A DNA stretch of 55,762 nucleotides from assembly GCA_021647585.1 (NCBI GenBank), contig JAKIUK010000021.1, forward strand, positions 1-55,762, written 5' to 3'. The first letter of the stretch is position 1. Every line of letters starts with the position of its first letter. Positions 51,706 through 55,762 of the stretch are shown here, in pieces. The translations under genes were made by a program, and so were the position numbers. The notes under the pieces were generated by a model, which did no database searches, was not told where the DNA came from, and was given only the letters and a program-made list of their open reading frames with translations. This stretch comes from Methylococcaceae bacterium. Lineage in GTDB: Bacteria; Pseudomonadota; Gammaproteobacteria; Methylococcales; Methylomonadaceae.

Positions 51706-53856
51706 ATGACTGCACAGCTTCATGTTGTTACCGATAACATAACTGAAATTCCACTACAAAGTGCCTCGTTAGATATTTGGGATACAAAATATCGCTTAAA
51801 AACAAAAGACGGGGAAGCCATTGACAAGACAATTGATGAGACCTATAAAAGAGTGGCCAAAGCTTTAGCCAGTGTAGAAAAAGGTAAAACAGCCCAAGAG
51901 AAGTATTATAACGAATTTCTATGGGCGTTGCGTCAAGGTGTCATACCTGCCGGTCGTATTGTTTCCAATGCGGGTGCAAAAGAACATAAACCTGCCACAT
52001 CAACCATTAACTGTACCGTTTCTGGCTCTATTGCTGATTCAATGGACGATATACTGAATAAAGTACATGAAGCAGGTCTGACATTAAAAGCCGGTTGTGG
52101 CATCGGTTATGAATTTTCAACTTTACGCCCTAAAGATGCCTATGTTTCAGGCGCAGGTGCTTATACATCAGGACCTCTATCGTTTATGGACATCTACGAT
52201 AAGATGTGTTTTACGGTCTCATCAGCAGGCGGTAGACGTGGCGCACAAATGGCAACTTTTGATATAGCACATCCCGATGTTGTTGAGTTTATCAGAGCAA
52301 AACGTGAAGATGGCCGTTTGCGCCAGTTTAATTTATCCCTGTTAATTACCCGTGAGTTTATTGAGGCAGTAAAACAAGATAAACCCTGGTCTTTATCTTT
52401 TCCTGTGACCGAAGCAGAAAAAGTAATGGATGCATTGGACCTGGACAACAAAGAACAGATTGTCTGGCGTGACCTGCCAAACAAATCAGGCTATATTGCA
52501 AATGAAGACGGCCTGGTTGCCTGCAAAATTTCCAAAACCATGCCTGCTCGCCGTTTATGGGACATAATTATGTCATCAACCTACGACTATGCTGAACCTG
52601 GTTTTATTCTGATTGATAAAGTCAACGAAATGAATAACAACTGGTTCTGTGAAAATATTCGGGCAACAAATCCTTGTGGAGAGCAGCCACTACCCCCTTA
52701 TGGCAGCTGTCTTCTTGGCTCAATTAACCTGACACGATTTGTAGACAAACCTTTCAGCAAAGAAGCGCGTTTTGATTGGGAAACTTACCGTAAAACTATT
52801 CGCGTATTTACCCGTATGTTGGATAACGTAGTAGAAATTAATGGTTTACCATTACAAAAACAACGTGATGAGATTGTCGGTAAACGTAGACATGGTATGG
52901 GCTATCTAGGTCTAGGGTCAACTCTGACTATGTTAGGGATGAAATATGGGGATGAAGAATCGCTGATTGTTACAGAAGAGATAACTAAAACGTTAGCAAT
53001 AGAAGGCTGGAAAGAAGGCCTGAGCTTATCAAAAGAGAAGGGTGCTGCACCTGTCATGGAAAAGGAATACACAGTAACAGGGGAAATGCTGCATAAACGC
53101 CCGGAAATGAAAACGGATGGATATAAAAAGGGCGATAAAATTTTAGGTAAAGTATTACATGCAAAATACAGTCGCTATATGCAGCAATTGGCAAAAGAAG
53201 AACCTGAATTGGTAAAAGAATTAATACAACAGGGCTGCCGTTTTACTCATCACAGTTCAATAGCGCCCACAGGAACGATATCATTATCGTTAGCCAATAA
53301 TGCCAGTAATGGTATTGAACCGAGTTTTGCTCATCATTATTCACGTAATATTATTCGTGAAGGTAAAAAAAGCAAAGAAAAGGTGGATGTGTTTTCGTTT
53401 GAATTATTAGCTTATAGAGAACTGATTAACTCTGAAGCGATGCCGTATAGTGAAAATCCGGATACACAACTGCCTGGTTATTTTATATCAGCTGATGACA
53501 TAACGCCTAAACAGCATGTAGATGTACAGGCAGCCGCACAAAAATGGATAGATTCATCGATCTCGAAAACAGCAAATGTACCAACTGATTTTCCTTATGA
53601 GGACTTTAAATCTATCTATGAATATGCCTATGATAAAGGGTTAAAAGGGTGTACCACTTTCCGTTTTAATCCGGAAGTTTTTCAAGGTGTTTTGGTCAAA
53701 GAAGAAGACCTGGAAAAAACAACCTATCAATTTACCCTGGAAGATGGACATGTGATAGAAGTGAAAGGTAATGAAGAAATTGAATATGACGGTGAAATGC
53801 ACACCGCAGCCAATCTGTTTGATGCATTGAAAGAAGGCTATTACGGGAAATTCTAA
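51706..53856 (+). CDS. nrdJa: B12-dependent ribonucleotide reductase, large catalytic part
   Basis: Class II (adenosylcobalamin-dependent) reductase making deoxyribonucleotides with or without oxygen. Active-site elements are the first redox Cys in STINCTVSGSIADSMDD, the NPCGEQPLPPYGSC loop with thiyl-radical Cys and Glu, and a C-terminal GCTTFRFNPE. About 716 residues from the ATG at 51706, supported by AAAGGA; the longer frame starts in the leader palindrome. The C-terminal zinc/TSCPD region is split off as the next gene, as in the Pseudomonas NrdJa/NrdJb pair. A NrdR operator lies upstream. Confidence 0.94.
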   Translation: MTAQLHVVTDNITEIPLQSASLDIWDTKYRLKTKDGEAIDKTIDETYKRVAKALASVEKGKTAQEKYYNEFLWALRQGVIPAGRIVSNAGAKEHKPATSTINCTVSGSIADSMDDILNKVHEAGLTLKAGCGIGYEFSTLRPKDAYVSGAGAYTSGPLSFMDIYDKMCFTVSSAGGRRGAQMATFDIAHPDVVEFIRAKREDGRLRQFNLSLLITREFIEAVKQDKPWSLSFPVTEAEKVMDALDLDNKEQIVWRDLPNKSGYIANEDGLVACKISKTMPARRLWDIIMSSTYDYAEPGFILIDKVNEMNNNWFCENIRATNPCGEQPLPPYGSCLLGSINLTRFVDKPFSKEARFDWETYRKTIRVFTRMLDNVVEINGLPLQKQRDEIVGKRRHGMGYLGLGSTLTMLGMKYGDEESLIVTEEITKTLAIEGWKEGLSLSKEKGAAPVMEKEYTVTGEMLHKRPEMKTDGYKKGDKILGKVLHAKYSRYMQQLAKEEPELVKELIQQGCRFTHHSSIAPTGTISLSLANNASNGIEPSFAHHYSRNIIREGKKSKEKVDVFSFELLAYRELINSEAMPYSENPDTQLPGYFISADDITPKQHVDVQAAAQKWIDSSISKTANVPTDFPYEDFKSIYEYAYDKGLKGCTTFRFNPEVFQGVLVKEEDLEKTTYQFTLEDGHVIEVKGNEEIEYDGEMHTAANLFDALKEGYYGKF

Positions 53857-54539
53857 TGACACATAAAATTGCGAAAAAAATTGTTGGCTTTAAAGTAATA
53901 AACGAACAGGACAACAAACCAGAGAAAAAAGACATACAACCTTCTTTGGAAAGTATGCATGAAAATGTACAGCGTCCCGAAGTGTTATTAGGCTCTACCT
54001 ATAAGATTAAAACACCACAATCAGAACATGCCCTATATATCACCATTAATGACATGGTATTAAATATGGGTACAGAGCATGAAGAGCGCCGTCCTTATGA
54101 AGTGTTTATCAATTCCAAAAATATGGAACACTTCCAGTGGGTACTGGCCTTAACCCGGGTTATTTCAGCGGTATTTCGTAAGGGTGGGGATGTCACCTTT
54201 CTGGTCGAGGAAATGAAAGCCGTTTTTGACCCAAAAGGCGGGTATTTCAAAAAGGGCGGTATCTTCATGCCATCTCTGGTTGCAGAAATAGGTCATGCTA
54301 TTGAGTCTCATATGAAATATATAGGACTGATCAAAACAGAAGAAATGAGCGATCAGCAAAAACAGTATTTAGAAGAAAAGCGTAAGGAATTTGAAGATAA
54401 GCATGGAGCTGCACCTGCTAATGATGAAACAGATTTTCCTGATAAAGCGGTTTTATGTTCTAAATGCAGTACTAAGGCAATGGTGTTGATGGATGGTTGT
54501 ATGACTTGTTTGAATTGTGGGGAGAGTAAGTGTGGGTAG
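53856..54539 (+). CDS. nrdJb: B12-dependent ribonucleotide reductase, C-terminal part (TSCPD/zinc ribbon)
   Basis: A 227-residue companion of NrdJa. The central segment PYEVFINSKNMEHFQWVLAL begins the TSCPD-type domain. The C-terminus LCSKCSTKAMVLMDG followed by CMTCLNCGESKCG combines a four-cysteine zinc ribbon with a final Cys pair that would re-reduce the active site. The ATG overlaps the nrdJa stop (TAATG), so the subunits should be made in equal amounts. Such a split is known from other gammaproteobacteria. Confidence 0.92.
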   Translation: MTHKIAKKIVGFKVINEQDNKPEKKDIQPSLESMHENVQRPEVLLGSTYKIKTPQSEHALYITINDMVLNMGTEHEERRPYEVFINSKNMEHFQWVLALTRVISAVFRKGGDVTFLVEEMKAVFDPKGGYFKKGGIFMPSLVAEIGHAIESHMKYIGLIKTEEMSDQQKQYLEEKRKEFEDKHGAAPANDETDFPDKAVLCSKCSTKAMVLMDGCMTCLNCGESKCG

Positions 54540-54569
54540 GGTTTTTGGGGTAATAGTTTCTTTTAGGTA

Positions 54570-54652
54570 AATTTGCCCGGTTTACTGGTCGATATCAACT
54601 TGTCAGGGCAAATTCTCCTGATAATTAATTATCAAGGCGGATCTGCCTAAGA
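54570..54652. repeat. Nested palindromes between nrdJb and the Abi gene
   Basis: AATTTGCCC (54570-54578) and GGGCAAATT (54606-54614) are exact inverted repeats. Next to them is the perfect palindrome GATAATTAATTATC (54620-54633), followed by a short GGCGGATCTGCC hairpin. They may terminate nrdJb, or bind a regulator of the Abi gene, or be element ends. Confidence 0.5.
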
Positions 54653-54688
54653 AGAATAGTTATGTATTAAAAGATGGAAAATAAATAA

Positions 54689-55501
54689 GTGTCTGATTTG
54701 AGTGCAATGGAAAAAAGAAAACTAGAACGGGCTTTCAACATGGTAAGTGGTTATGTTTTAGCGTTTTCAAACCGAACATTTGAAGAATTTGTTGCAGATT
54801 ATACTGGCATAGAAATATATAACGATAAATATGCATATGAATCAGGTTCAAAAGCTAACCGATTAAGAGCTTTTTGGAAAATTGAACCTAATTATATTGT
54901 TGGAAAGCTATTAGACGAAATTTTTAATAATTGGGATGAGTTACATTATGGTTTTGATAAGCCGCCTATTCCTGACGATTGCTTAAAAATTGTTCAACGA
55001 TTAAAGTCTGGCAGCCCTGTTCCAGAAATTGGCGCCATCGTTCCAAATTCTGATGGTAAGGATTTTGAAGTATTAGCAAAATCAGTTAGAGAATCAATTG
55101 AACGTAACGAACCAGAAATTGGTTTAGATAGGCTACATACATTTGTTACTAAATATTTACGAGTTTTGTGTGGTAAACATGGAATAACTACAGATTGGAA
55201 TAAGCCTTTGCATAGCTTAGCAGGTGAGTATGTTAAAGCACTTAAAAAAGAAGGGCTAATTCAGTCAGAAATGACAGAACGTATTTTGAAATCAAGTATT
55301 TCAGTTATGGAAGCATTTAACAAAGTACGAAATGAACAAAGTCATGCACATGACAACAATGTGCTAAATTATGATGAAAGTATTTTGATCTTTGGGCATA
55401 TTACCAATTCAATAAAATTTATAGAGGTACTGGAAAAGTCTACTGATTCAAAAGGAACAGAGCCTCTTAAAGCAGTTGAAGTTGAAGACTTTCCGTTTTA
55501 G
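54689..55501 (+). CDS. AbiJ-type abortive-infection protein with HEPN motif
   Basis: A 270-residue protein. The N-terminal ~100 residues (FSNRTFEEFVADYTGIEIY, GSKANRLRAFWKIEPNYIVG) resemble the AbiJ N-terminal domain type seen in short abortive-infection proteins. The C-terminal part resembles the Abi_C domain and ends with VRNEQSHAHDNN, an Rx4H motif of HEPN ribonucleases, near residue 217. It probably cleaves RNA on phage attack and stops growth; the trigger is not visible. The start is GTG 54689 or ATG 54707, both with weak ribosome-binding sites. It stands alone, followed by a REP-like repeat. Family strong, mechanism inferred. Confidence 0.78.
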   Translation: MSDLSAMEKRKLERAFNMVSGYVLAFSNRTFEEFVADYTGIEIYNDKYAYESGSKANRLRAFWKIEPNYIVGKLLDEIFNNWDELHYGFDKPPIPDDCLKIVQRLKSGSPVPEIGAIVPNSDGKDFEVLAKSVRESIERNEPEIGLDRLHTFVTKYLRVLCGKHGITTDWNKPLHSLAGEYVKALKKEGLIQSEMTERILKSSISVMEAFNKVRNEQSHAHDNNVLNYDESILIFGHITNSIKFIEVLEKSTDSKGTEPLKAVEVEDFPF

Positions 55502-55524
55502 AAAATACATAACAAAAAATTCAG

Positions 55525-55567
55525 GATCAATAGGGATCAATAGGGGACAGACCACGATTAATTAAGA
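55525..55567 (+). repeat. REP-like repeat, second copy
   Basis: GATCAATAGG, GATCAATAGG, then GGACAGACCACGATTAATTA: the same tandem start and core as at 15884-15928, 39.6 kb away and in the same orientation. It lies 24 bp after the Abi gene, at the junction with the right-edge element. Confidence 0.75.
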
Positions 55568-55574
55568 TATAAAG

Positions 55575-55600
55575 AAAGACCAGGGGCAGGTCTTTACTTT
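55575..55600 (+). terminator. Hairpin after the REP-like repeat
   Basis: AAAGACC pairs with GGTCTTT around AGGGGCA, followed by ACTTTTG. A plausible terminator for the Abi gene. Confidence 0.55.
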
Positions 55601-55762
55601 TGTTTAAGTACCAAGGGATAAGCCAACTTGAAAAGCATGAGTGTTCCCATTAAAACATAAACTTGGAAGGAAACACCCTGAAAACTAGGGCTCTAAAGCC
55701 CACCAAGACGAGTTTCTTCATATTTTACAAAATATGCTGCCAGCGATAAAGGAGACGAAGGT
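55601..55762 (+). ncRNA. Possible structured RNA running off the right edge
   Basis: No open frame, but many paired segments: GTGTTCC with GGAAACAC (one bulge) near 55652-55683; GGGCT/AGCCC around CTAA; CTTGG with CCAAG enclosing it; and CATATTTT/AAATATG near 55726. The window ends in AAAGGAGACGAAGGT, which looks like a ribosome-binding site for a gene just beyond. The HEARO/omega RNA that precedes iscB-type genes has a comparable layout, including a CACCCTG segment. This is a pattern-level suggestion only. Confidence 0.35.

Noticed and set aside
1..55762. CRISPR array, tRNA or rRNA genes
   Set aside because: No regularly spaced direct repeats and no recognisable tRNA cloverleaf or rRNA segment was found on reading the window.

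Overview
The window is AT-rich chromosomal DNA of a gammaproteobacterial methanotroph or methylotroph, most likely order Methylococcales. The evidence is a block of tetrahydromethanopterin (H4MPT) and methylofuran C1-carrier genes: mptG, mch, fae, homologs of archaeal MfnD, MfnE and MfnF, several ATP-grasp ligases, and CitG-like and HisA-like genes of the same pathway. This block sits among typical gammaproteobacterial housekeeping clusters: mutL-miaA-hfq-hflX-hflK-hflC-hisZ-purA, exbB-exbD-lpxK-trm112-kdsB, prmB-aroC, hom-thrC-recJ and fbp. No rRNA, tRNA or CRISPR array was seen.

Layout. 1-6.2 kb: start of an unidentified leftward gene, pntAB (leftward), then a response-regulator diguanylate cyclase, a nucleotidyltransferase and a HAD phosphatase. 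6.2-18.4 kb: C1-cofactor locus, invaded by small mobile elements. Two 160-bp MITE-like copies flank mptG, and a ~1.25-kb insertion bounded by a ~110-bp direct repeat separates mfnF from pabB-mfnE. 18.4-28.2 kb: DUF2959 protein, mutL, miaA, hfq, hflX, hflKC, hisZ, purA. 28.2-33.2 kb: DUF1264 lipoprotein (with a possible structured 5' RNA), di-haem peroxidase, and the leftward thiol-redox cassette trxC, CoA-disulfide reductase-rhodanese, small DUF2934 protein. 33.4-36.5 kb: leftward HDOD plus FliK-like pair with no other flagellar gene. 36.6-48.9 kb: prmB, aroC, an MFS transporter, the exbBD-lpxK-trm112-kdsB operon, alaC, hom, thrC, recJ. 49.0-51.4 kb: leftward fbp, DHH-like protein and a small basic protein. 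51.6-55.8 kb: split B12-dependent ribonucleotide reductase (nrdJa/nrdJb) behind a likely NrdR operator, an AbiJ/HEPN-type abortive-infection gene, a REP-like repeat shared with the 15.9-kb insertion, and a possibly structured RNA running off the right edge.

How it works together. Fae condenses formaldehyde with H4MPT and Mch acts two steps later. MptG commits p-aminobenzoate (from PabB) to H4MPT. The MfnD/E/F-like proteins and ATP-grasp ligases plausibly build and glutamylate methylofuran. Pnt supplies NADPH. The most notable features are the mobile-element scars in the cofactor locus, which altered the end of mfnF, and the candidate RNA elements near 28.4 kb and at the right edge.
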